A stretch of 64,000 nt of DNA from Croceibacterium_B sp035470785 (lineage in GTDB: Bacteria > Pseudomonadota > Alphaproteobacteria > Sphingomonadales > Sphingomonadaceae), in NCBI GenBank assembly GCA_035470785.1, contig DATIQN010000014.1, forward strand, positions 31,305 through 95,304. The letters run 5' to 3'. The first letter of the stretch is position 1. Each line of letters begins with the position of its first letter. Shown one piece after another: positions 48,035 through 54,950 of this stretch. A program made the position numbers and the translations under genes. The notes under the pieces are model-generated. The model saw nothing but the letters and a program-made list of their open reading frames with translations. It did not search any database and was not told the origin of the DNA.

Positions 48035-48994
48035 TTAGGTTCCGGCGGCCTTGAGCCGGTCGAGCTGGTCCAGCGTCAGCTCAATACGGGTAAACTCGAG
48101 AATCTCCCTGAGTTGCCCGACGGTACGTGCGCTGGCAATCGGGGCGGGGATGCCAGGCTGGCGCACAAGCCAGGCAAGGGCGATCGCCGGGAGGCTGGCG
48201 CCGGTCTCTTCGGCGACGCGATCCATCTCGGCGAGCACCGGGCGGCCGGATTCCCGGTACTCCCTGACCCGATAGGCGCGGTTACCTCGCTCGAAGTCCT
48301 CCGGGTTGCGGTACTTGCCGGTAAGGTAACCCGCGGCGAGGCCGAAGAACGGCAGCATGGCGATTCCGCGTCCGGTGCATAACTTCTGCAATTCCGGGCC
48401 GTACGCCGCGCGTGCGACAAGGTTGTACTCGTTCTGCAACATCGTGAACGGCGTCGCGCCACTCGCGTCGGCGGCATCGAGCGCGGCCGAAAGACGTTGA
48501 GCGGTAAAGTTCGATGCGCCGATCTCGCGCACCTTCCCGCTCTTCACTGCGCCGCCGAAGGCCTCCACGATTTGAGCGATATCGAGCTGCTCGTAATCGC
48601 GGTGGGCGTAGTAGAGGTCGAGGTAATCGGTCCGTAGGCGATCGAGCGAAGCGTCGAGCGATTTGAGCACCTCTTCTGGCTGATAGAGATCGGGGTCACC
48701 TTCAAAGCCGATCTGGACCGGCAGTTTCCTGGTCAACATGCCTGTCTTGGTGTGAACCCGCATGTCGGACCGCACGCCGCGGGATTCGAGCCATTGCCCG
48801 AGGAAGCTCTCGGACTCGCCGCCCTTGTGCCCCGGAGCCCACGCCGAATAGACGTCGGCGGTGTCGAGCATTCGTCCACCCGCTTCGTAGAAGGCGTCAA
48901 GCACGGCGAGGCCTTCGTCGCCGCTCGCGGTCCAGCCGAACACGTTGCCGCCGAGGACCAGCGGAATCCCAGCGATGGACGGGTGTGAAGTCAT
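48035..48994 (-). CDS. Aldo/keto reductase
   Basis: A 319-residue NADPH oxidoreductase, different from the one at 18022. Catalytic tetrad residues are visible in MLDTADVYSAW (Asp, Tyr), VHTKTGM (Lys) and YYAHRDY (His). The start overlaps the ribH stop by ATGA, so it is co-translated with ribH. Substrate unknown; position in the riboflavin run may be chance, or the enzyme might act on a related sugar or deaminated intermediate. Confidence 0.9.
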   Translation of the reverse strand: MTSHPSIAGIPLVLGGNVFGWTASGDEGLAVLDAFYEAGGRMLDTADVYSAWAPGHKGGESESFLGQWLESRGVRSDMRVHTKTGMLTRKLPVQIGFEGDPDLYQPEEVLKSLDASLDRLRTDYLDLYYAHRDYEQLDIAQIVEAFGGAVKSGKVREIGASNFTAQRLSAALDAADASGATPFTMLQNEYNLVARAAYGPELQKLCTGRGIAMLPFFGLAAGYLTGKYRNPEDFERGNRAYRVREYRESGRPVLAEMDRVAEETGASLPAIALAWLVRQPGIPAPIASARTVGQLREILEFTRIELTLDQLDRLKAAGT

Positions 48995-49410
48995 GCAAAT
49001 TTCTCCTGCAGCGTGAGCAGCGCCATAGCAGCTTCGGCGGCGCCCGCACCCTTGTTGCCTTGCTTCGGATCCGCGCGGACGAGGGCCTGCGCCTCGTTCT
49101 CGACGGTGAGGATGCCATTGCCGACGGCAATGCCGTCCATCGTCAACGCCATGATCCCGCGCGCGCTTTCGCCGGCAACGATCTCGAAGTGAAAGGTTTC
49201 GCCGCGGATCACGACGCCGATACCGACAAACCCGTCGTAGCGATTGCCTTCGGCTGCGAGCGAAATGGCGCCGGGGATTTCCAACGCGCCCGGCACAGTG
49301 ACGATCTCGACTTTGTGCCCCGCCGCCTCCAGCGCCCCCCGCGCGCCAGCGATAAGCATGTCGTTGAGGTGTCCGTAGAAGCGGGCGTCGACGATCAGGA
49401 ACTTGGCCAT
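48991..49410 (-). CDS. ribH: 6,7-dimethyl-8-ribityllumazine synthase
   Basis: Condenses the RibB product (dihydroxybutanone phosphate) with the pyrimidine intermediate to make ribityllumazine, the direct precursor of riboflavin. The 139-residue protein has VPGALEIPGAI, GVVIRGETFHFEIVAGESARG with the conserved histidine, and GILTVENEAQALVRAD. The ATG giving MAKFLIVDARF has GGAG upstream. It lies 94 bases after the RibB-RibX gene and overlaps the aldo/keto reductase start. Confidence 0.96.
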   Translation of the reverse strand: MAKFLIVDARFYGHLNDMLIAGARGALEAAGHKVEIVTVPGALEIPGAISLAAEGNRYDGFVGIGVVIRGETFHFEIVAGESARGIMALTMDGIAVGNGILTVENEAQALVRADPKQGNKGAGAAEAAMALLTLQEKFA

Positions 49411-49504
49411 CGATCCTCCGGAATGGGGCCCGCCGGTGCCAGCGTGCCGCGTTGCCAGTGGGGCAAACGGGCCCCCTCGCGCAAGGCCCAATCGGCCGCC
49501 GCGA

Positions 49505-50794
49505 TCAGCTAATCGGGCGTTCGCCGACGATCGACAGGTCGTAACCTTCGAGGCCGACCAGCGAGTGTTTGGTGTTGGTCAGCAGGATCATGTCGTGGAC
49601 GCCGAGTTCGGCAAGGATTTGCGCGCCGACGCCATAGTCGCGTTGCTCTGGAGGAAGCTGGTCATCCTCGACCGGCTGCTGGCGATGGAGGGTTTCGATT
49701 GCCCGGGTCGCGTAGCCGGGGGAAGGGCGGTTGATCAGCACGACCACGCCGGCGCCTTCCTCGCCGATGATCCGCATCGCTCCTTCGAGCATGCCGAAAC
49801 GCTCGGTATCCTGGGCGAAGACGTCGTCGAAGATCGACATTGCATGCATCCGCACCAACGTGGGCCTGGCCGGGTCGATGTGCCCTTTGACCAGAGCCAT
49901 CGTCTCGCCTTTGGTCGCCTTGTTGTAGAAGCTGATCGCTCGCCACTCTCCACCCCAGCGGCTCTGAAAGCGACCCTCGGCATGTTTGACCACGAGGTGA
50001 TCGTGCCGGCGGCGATAGGCGATCAGGTCGCGGATGGTGCCAATCTTGAGCCCGTGCTTGCGGCCGAAGCGCATCAGGTCGTCGAGCCGGGCCATCGAGC
50101 CATCCTCGTTCATGATCTCGCAGATCACGCCCGAAGGATTAAGACCGGCGAGGCGAGCGATGTCGACCGACGCCTCGGTGTGGCCGGCGCGCACCAGCAC
50201 GCCGCCCTCGCGGGCCTGCAGCGGGAACACGTGGCCGGGGGTGACGATGTCCTCGGCGGTCTTGCTGGCGTCGATCGCGACGGAGACGGTGCGCGCGCGG
50301 TCGGCGGCGCTGATGCCGGTGGTGACGCCCTCGCGCGCTTCGATCGAGATCGTGAACGCGGTCTGGTGGCGCGTACCGTTCGACCGGCTCATTGGCGGCA
50401 AGCCGAGCGTTTCGATGCGTTGCGGGGTCAGCGCGAGGCAGATCAGGCCGCGCCCGTGAGTGGCCATGAAGTTGATCGCATCGGGCGTCGCCATTTGCGC
50501 CGGGATGATCAGGTCGCCCTCGTTCTCGCGGTCCTCATCGTCGACGAGGATGAACATTCGCCCGTTGCGCGCCTCGTCGATGATCTCCTCGATCGGCACG
50601 AGCACCGGGGTGGCGTCGTTTTCGGCGAGGAAGCGGTCGATCTTGGCCAGTGTCTCGGCCGTCGGATTCCACCCCGGCTCGGTGCAATCGCGCAAGGTGT
50701 TGGCGTGGAGGCCGGCAGCTCTCGCGAGACCCGCGCGCGACATCCGGCCCTCGGAAACGAGGTTGCGGACGCGATCTATTGTCTCTGTTCCCAT
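49505..50794 (-). CDS. ribB: DNA-binding domain-RibB-RibX fusion (DHBP synthase)
   Basis: A 429-residue three-part protein. Residues 17-56 form a helix-turn-helix-like domain (RMSRAGLARAAGLHANTL). Residues 67 to about 270 are 3,4-dihydroxy-2-butanone 4-phosphate synthase, with DDEDRENEGDL and GHTEASVDIARLAGL, which makes the four-carbon precursor of riboflavin. From about residue 285 onward it resembles GTP cyclohydrolase II (RibA), but has no cysteine after Cys225, so the zinc site is gone and this part (RibX) should not open GTP. A perfect inverted repeat 8 bases upstream suggests the N-terminal domain controls its own gene. The first step must be done by another protein. Confidence 0.9.
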   Translation of the reverse strand: MGTETIDRVRNLVSEGRMSRAGLARAAGLHANTLRDCTEPGWNPTAETLAKIDRFLAENDATPVLVPIEEIIDEARNGRMFILVDDEDRENEGDLIIPAQMATPDAINFMATHGRGLICLALTPQRIETLGLPPMSRSNGTRHQTAFTISIEAREGVTTGISAADRARTVSVAIDASKTAEDIVTPGHVFPLQAREGGVLVRAGHTEASVDIARLAGLNPSGVICEIMNEDGSMARLDDLMRFGRKHGLKIGTIRDLIAYRRRHDHLVVKHAEGRFQSRWGGEWRAISFYNKATKGETMALVKGHIDPARPTLVRMHAMSIFDDVFAQDTERFGMLEGAMRIIGEEGAGVVVLINRPSPGYATRAIETLHRQQPVEDDQLPPEQRDYGVGAQILAELGVHDMILLTNTKHSLVGLEGYDLSIVGERPIS

Positions 50795-50800
50795 GGGGGC

Positions 50801-50844
50801 AAGATATCACATCATAATGTGATATCAAGTGAGAAAGCTCACAT
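50801..50844 (-). promoter_or_regulatory. Inverted-repeat operator and probable promoter of ribB
   Basis: GATATCACAT (50803-50812) and ATGTGATATC (50817-50826) are exact reverse complements around CATA. A third half-site TCACAT recurs at 50839-50844, 32 bases (three helix turns) from the first copy, and an imperfect AAGTGA lies at 50827-50832. On the minus strand TTGATA (50823-50828), a 16-base spacer and TATCTT (50801-50806) could be -35 and -10 boxes, putting the transcript start at or near the ATG at 50794, so a leaderless mRNA is possible. TATGAT in the centre is another -10 candidate. The repeat would cover the promoter either way. Confidence 0.7.
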
Positions 50845-50927
50845 TCTGGCGCTTGAGCCCGTTAACGTGGAACGATCAAGGTTAACCAGTTCAACGCTCT
50901 CTGGCCACGCAAGAAGACTCTCTGGGC

Positions 50928-51494
50928 ATGCAAGCGGCGCTTGCGCGAACGCCGCGGGAACAGCATGGAAAGCGGGTGAGTGAACCGCCTCCGCCGTCTG
51001 ACGATCTGCTCGAGTCGTTTCGTTCGGCGATGCGCCATGTCGCGGCGACCGTCTATGCCGTCACCACCGGCAAGATCGGCGAGCGGCACGGCATTCTTGC
51101 AACGGCAGTCAGCTCCCTGAGCTTCGAGCCGCCTTCGCTGCTGGTGTGCGTGAACCGCACCGCGTCGTTGCACGAGCCGTTGGCTTGCGCCGATACGTTC
51201 TGCGTCAACGTGCTCGGCCTGGGCAATCGCGAGATCGCGGAAGTGTTCGAGCAGGCGCGTGGCGAAGACCGGTTCGCGGTGGGCGAATGGGCCGAAGTGC
51301 ACGGAGTTCCGGTGCTGGTGAATGCCCAGTCTTATTTCATCTGCCGCACGGCGCATCGGCACGAATTTGGCACTCACACGATCTTCATCGGCGAACTGAT
51401 CGACGCGCACCATCGCGAGAACGCAGCGCCGCTGACCTATTACGACCGGCATTACATCGACATCAGCGCCGCACCCGAGCGAGCGCCACGCTGA
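50928..51494 (+). CDS. Flavin reductase family protein
   Basis: A 188-residue flavin-binding reductase (split-barrel type), likely giving reduced FMN or FAD to a partner monooxygenase. Typical pieces are AVTTGKIGERHGILATAVSSLSF-like N-terminal strand with TA(V)SS, SLLVCVNRTASLHEPL, FCVNVLG and HTIFIGELIDA. An in-frame GTG at 50976 (VSEPPPPSD) is a possible later start. Divergent from ribB across 133 bases containing the operator, so flavin synthesis and flavin use face each other. Confidence 0.86.
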   Translation: MQAALARTPREQHGKRVSEPPPPSDDLLESFRSAMRHVAATVYAVTTGKIGERHGILATAVSSLSFEPPSLLVCVNRTASLHEPLACADTFCVNVLGLGNREIAEVFEQARGEDRFAVGEWAEVHGVPVLVNAQSYFICRTAHRHEFGTHTIFIGELIDAHHRENAAPLTYYDRHYIDISAAPERAPR

Positions 51495-51498
51495 CCGT

Positions 51499-52506
51499 TC
51501 AGCGCAGCGGTTGGTTCCGCATGGCCATCAGGTCCGCCGGATAGCTCGGGGCGCCCGGCTTCAGGTTCGTGGCGATTTCCTCGTCGAGCATTTGTGCGCG
51601 GCCCTTCGCCGAAAGGTGCATCCCGTCGTGGAATATGCCTCCACTCAGTTGCTGGCCGAGCTTCGAGCGCCAGAAAGCCGGCGCTGCATGCGGATTCACT
51701 CCGGCATTGGCCAGCAGGTGCACGCTGAGGCGGTCGGCCTCTTCTTCGGCCTGGAGGTTGAGCAGCTTGTCGCGGCCGAACTCGCCCAACAGGCCCTTGC
51801 TGACGTCGGCCGCCGACAGGCGCTCTCGATGGTGCAGTATCGAATGCGCCAGCTCATGAGCAAAGACCGTGGCAAGCTGTTCGTCGCTGGCACGGCTGGC
51901 GAGCCCATAGCCGAACTGAATCACAAGCCCGTTGGAGCGCGCATCGGTGCCGTTTGCCTCATCGAGAAGCTCGACGAGCGCGCGGCATTCCTGCTGCGCC
52001 GGGATACTGACCTCTCGTGGTTGCCCAGCGTGGACGATTCCGAGCACGAGAGGCGTGCCCAGAGGGTGCGCCGCAACCATCGCGAACGCCGAATCGCGCA
52101 GGGGTGATGCTTGCAACTCGGGGCGCTTGGCAATCGCCTGGCCGTCAACGCTCGCCAGACCGTCGTCGCGCGCGATGCCGGCCTGCGCCGCTGCGGAGCT
52201 GGGCAATACCGAAGCGAAAGCGACCGATGCGGCAAAGGGCGGGCGGGCATTCGCCGGGTACTGGTCGACGCTTTGGAGAGAGACACCAAGGTCGGGCATC
52301 GTCCGATCGCACAACTGCACGTTGCGAGCCATGATTGGCTCGACGATGCGCAGGAGCCGGTCGTCCTGCTGGCGCAGCGTCTCGAGCGAATCGCCAGCGG
52401 CGGCGCCAGACGCAGCGAACGCGATCGCAAGAACGGCGAGCGACTTCAGGGCCTTGCACCGCAAATCATTTGGTGCAGCAGGCTCAGGATATAGGGGATT
52501 GTTCAT
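51499..52506 (-). CDS. M48-like zinc metallopeptidase with PDZ domain
   Basis: A 335-residue exported peptidase. A signal-anchor (residues about 18-40) is followed by a region resembling a PDZ domain (ARDDGLASVDGQAIAK), then the zinc site FAHELAHSILHH with the third ligand in EEEADRLSVHLLANAG, as in M48 proteases. Substrate unknown, though relatives work on misfolded outer-membrane or periplasmic proteins. AGGGT lies seven bases upstream of the ATG. Ends four bases from the convergent flavin reductase. Confidence 0.85.
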   Translation of the reverse strand: MNNPLYPEPAAPNDLRCKALKSLAVLAIAFAASGAAAGDSLETLRQQDDRLLRIVEPIMARNVQLCDRTMPDLGVSLQSVDQYPANARPPFAASVAFASVLPSSAAAQAGIARDDGLASVDGQAIAKRPELQASPLRDSAFAMVAAHPLGTPLVLGIVHAGQPREVSIPAQQECRALVELLDEANGTDARSNGLVIQFGYGLASRASDEQLATVFAHELAHSILHHRERLSAADVSKGLLGEFGRDKLLNLQAEEEADRLSVHLLANAGVNPHAAPAFWRSKLGQQLSGGIFHDGMHLSAKGRAQMLDEEIATNLKPGAPSYPADLMAMRNQPLR

Positions 52507-52528
52507 AATTACCCTGCATCAGTCGCTT

Positions 52529-52553
52529 CGCCTAGGAGTTCTCTAGGCGAAAT
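52529..52553. promoter_or_regulatory. Nine-base inverted repeat upstream of two divergent genes
   Basis: TTCGCCTAG (52529-52537) and CTAGGCGAA (52545-52553) are perfect reverse complements with a seven-base spacer. It sits 22 bases upstream of the M48 peptidase start, in the 180-base gap that also serves the small protein at 52687. Could be a protein-binding site or a hairpin in the leader; no means to decide from sequence. Confidence 0.45.
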
Positions 52554-52630
52554 GGAACGGGTCAGCCAATAACACGTTGGAATTCAACCGGACCACGCGG
52601 CGAATTGAGAGAAATTTGCGCCGGAGACGG

Positions 52631-52658
52631 TTGACTAGCTAGACCATCGTGTTATCCA
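52631..52658 (+). promoter_or_regulatory. Possible promoter of the small membrane protein gene
   Basis: TTGACT at 52631-52636 and TATCCA at 52653-52658 are 16 bases apart and 28 bases before the ATG at 52687. The -35 box is close to consensus; the -10 box is weak. AAGGAAGGG follows as the ribosome site. Confidence 0.3.
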
Positions 52659-52686
52659 GGGGTCGAAATAAAGGAAGGGCGTTCAA

Positions 52687-52917
52687 ATGGTTATTCGCAA
52701 GACGCTTACCAGCCTGGCAGCCGCCGGATTGGTTCTCGGTTCGACGGCAGCTGCCGCCGCTCCGGTGGCGGGGGCGCGCAGTGCTTCGCCGGTTACCAAG
52801 TCCGACGACTTGGCCGGTATCGGCACCTTTGGCATTCTGCTCGGTGTGCTCATCGTGGCAGGTGTGATCGCGGTGATTGCTACCGACCACAACCACAGCC
52901 ACCCTGCCAGCCCGTAG
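52687..52917 (+). CDS. Small single-pass membrane protein
   Basis: A 76-residue protein, unknown function. The first hydrophobic stretch (residues 8-26) looks like a signal peptide or anchor ending AAAAAP; a second (IGTFGILLGVLIVAGVIAVI, residues about 45-64) is a membrane segment; the tail is TDHNHSHPASP, rich in His. Proteins of this pattern, with a 'RSASPV' then DDLAG motif, are common and often abundant in sphingomonads. AAGGAAGGG precedes the ATG and an intrinsic terminator follows. Confidence 0.78.
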   Translation: MVIRKTLTSLAAAGLVLGSTAAAAAPVAGARSASPVTKSDDLAGIGTFGILLGVLIVAGVIAVIATDHNHSHPASP

Positions 52918-52941
52918 TCGGTTCGGTCAGGGTACACGGGA

Positions 52942-52969
52942 AACGGCGGGATCTTTCCCGCCGTTTTTT
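52942..52969 (+). terminator. Intrinsic terminator of the small membrane protein gene
   Basis: AACGGCGGGA (52942-52951) and TCCCGCCGTT (52956-52965) pair perfectly around TCTT, followed by a run of six T. It is 25 bases past the stop. The hairpin could also stop the convergent lldD-like transcript, but T's are on the plus strand. Confidence 0.9.
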
Positions 52970-52994
52970 GTTGTCCGCGTGAGAAGTGAGCTGC

Positions 52995-54140
52995 TCAGGC
53001 GTGTGACGCACGAACTTCAGCGAAAGTTCTCGCACCCAGCATCGCCATCGTTCGGACCGTCTCGGCCCGGAGCAGCTCGATAGCACGCGCAACTCCCGGC
53101 TCGCCGAACGCGGCCAGGCCATAGAGCGGAGCGCGGCCGGCGAGCACCGCGTCGGCTCCGCAAGCTACGCCCTTTACGATATCGCTGCCGCGGCGCACGC
53201 CGCTGTCGAGAAAGACGGTCATCCGCCCGCCTACTGCGGAAACAATCACCGGCAACGCTTCCAACGAAGAGATCGAGCAATCGAGTGCGCGGCCGCCGTG
53301 ATTTGACACGACAACGCCGTCAGCGCCGAGCGAAAGCGCTTTCTCGGCGTCTTCCGGGTGCAGCACTCCCTTGAGAACGAACTTGCCGGGCCATCGGTCG
53401 CGCAGCTGCGTGAGCCCGTCCCAGTCGAGATCGTCCTGCTTGAACAATGCGCCCGGCGGCGCCCCCTTCGTCACTTTCGCGCGCAGTCGGTCGGGCAGGT
53501 TGGCCTGAGTTGGAATGCCGCCTTCGAGCATGTAGCGCGCCATGACACCCGCCAGCCAGCGGGGATGGGTAAGCACGTCGAGCGTATTGCGCGGGTTCAA
53601 GTGGAACGGCGTGCCGAAACCGTTGCGATGGATGTATTCGCGATTGGGCTGGACCGGCAGGTCGAGCGTGACGAACAGCGCTTCGCAGCCAAGCTGCCAG
53701 GCGCGGTCGATCACTGCGTACGACAGTTCACGGTTTTCCCACAGGTAAAGCTGGAACCATTGCCGCCCGCCGGCCTCGACGATCTGCTCGAGATCCATCG
53801 TGCTCGCGCTTGAGATAATGAACGGCACTCCGGCCTTTGCCGCCGCGCGGGCGAGCGCGAGATCGCCCTTGTGCCACATAAGCCCCGCGGCGCCGGTGGG
53901 GGCGACCGCAAGTGAGAAGGGAATGGCCTTGCCGAAAACCTCGGTCGTGGGATCAACACTGGCAACACCGCGCAGTACCCGAGGGCGAAAGGTCATTGCC
54001 TCGAATGCGGCGCGATTGCGCGCCATGCCGCATTCGTCTTCGACCCCGCGCTCGGCATATTCCCAGATGCCATGAGGCAGCCGTCTGCGCGCCCGTTCGC
54101 GCAGATCGGCGATGTTGTAGCAGCCGAGGTCGGCAGCCAT
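52995..54140 (-). CDS. Alpha-hydroxy-acid dehydrogenase (LldD/MdlB-like)
   Basis: A 381-residue FMN enzyme oxidising an alpha-hydroxy acid such as lactate, mandelate or glycolate. Typical features: the N-terminal AADLGCYNIADLRERARRR, FQLYLWENREL, the substrate arginine region, and VVSNHGGRALDC carrying the catalytic histidine, followed by the FMN phosphate site DSGVRRGSDIVK and GRAPLYGLAAFGE. Starts within the SDR stop (TAATG), so translated with it. Exact substrate not determined. Confidence 0.9.
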   Translation of the reverse strand: MAADLGCYNIADLRERARRRLPHGIWEYAERGVEDECGMARNRAAFEAMTFRPRVLRGVASVDPTTEVFGKAIPFSLAVAPTGAAGLMWHKGDLALARAAAKAGVPFIISSASTMDLEQIVEAGGRQWFQLYLWENRELSYAVIDRAWQLGCEALFVTLDLPVQPNREYIHRNGFGTPFHLNPRNTLDVLTHPRWLAGVMARYMLEGGIPTQANLPDRLRAKVTKGAPPGALFKQDDLDWDGLTQLRDRWPGKFVLKGVLHPEDAEKALSLGADGVVVSNHGGRALDCSISSLEALPVIVSAVGGRMTVFLDSGVRRGSDIVKGVACGADAVLAGRAPLYGLAAFGEPGVARAIELLRAETVRTMAMLGARTFAEVRASHA

Positions 54141-54874
54141 TAACCGCGCCCGAGGAACGGAATCTTGTTCTGCACGACCATGCCCTCGTAGAAATTGAGG
54201 TGGTCGGGAATGTCGCACATGTGGACGATCACGTCGGCGATGTCCTTCGGGTCGGCGGTCAGGTCGTCGGGCAGCTTGACCGCGCCGGGAGCGATCTCGG
54301 TGGCGACGATTCCCGGATGAAAGATCGAGGCGGCGATGTTGAACTCGCGTCCGTCGATCGCCAGCGAGCGGGTCAGGCCGTCGAGCCCCCACTTGCTCGC
54401 AGCATAGGCCGGGCTGTTCTGCCGCGGCACCTTCGCCGAGATCGAGCCGATGTTGATGATCCGCCCGCGGCCGCGCGCCTTCATGGTCCGGAACGCGGCC
54501 CGGCTGCACAGGAAGGCGCTGGTCAGGTTGGTCTCGATCACCCGGTGCCATAGCTCGAGCGGCATCTCGTCGACCGGGGTGCTGTCGGCGATGCCGGCGT
54601 TGTTGATCAGCACGTCGACGGTGCCGAAACGCTCGACCGCCTGCTTGAACAGGTTGTCGACGTCGGCTTCGCTCGTGACGTCGGTGGTCACCGCCAGCGC
54701 CTCGCCGCCCAGTGCTTCGAGACGCGCAACGAGTGCCGAAAGCCGCTCCTTACGCCGCGCGGCGAGCACGACCTTGGCGCCCTTTTCGATGAACGCGTTG
54801 GCGCACGCCTCGCCGATCCCCGAGCTGGCCCCGGTCACAACGGCCACACGTCCTTCAAGAATGCTCACGGGCAT
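54140..54874 (-). CDS. Short-chain dehydrogenase/reductase
   Basis: A 244-residue NAD(P) oxidoreductase of the classical SDR type. Cofactor motif TGASSGIGEA near residue 15, NNAGIADS, the catalytic SISAKVPRQNSPAYAASKWG (Ser, Tyr, Lys). The rest matches 3-oxoacyl-ACP reductase-like or YdfG-like SDRs. Overlaps the LldD-like gene by a shared TAATG. It lies 76 bases downstream of the TonB receptor stop, so could be the tail of the long operon upstream. Confidence 0.9.
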   Translation of the reverse strand: MPVSILEGRVAVVTGASSGIGEACANAFIEKGAKVVLAARRKERLSALVARLEALGGEALAVTTDVTSEADVDNLFKQAVERFGTVDVLINNAGIADSTPVDEMPLELWHRVIETNLTSAFLCSRAAFRTMKARGRGRIINIGSISAKVPRQNSPAYAASKWGLDGLTRSLAIDGREFNIAASIFHPGIVATEIAPGAVKLPDDLTADPKDIADVIVHMCDIPDHLNFYEGMVVQNKIPFLGRG

Positions 54875-54950
54875 GCCTTTCGCTGGGATGAGACCTGCCG
54901 CTTAACGCGCGGCGATGAATTGTGAAACCGTCTATCATGGGAGCAACACA

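Noticed and set aside
50795..50927. An FMN riboswitch upstream of the riboflavin gene.
   Set aside because: The 133-base gap is too short and lacks the multi-stem FMN aptamer pattern; the palindrome fits a protein operator better.
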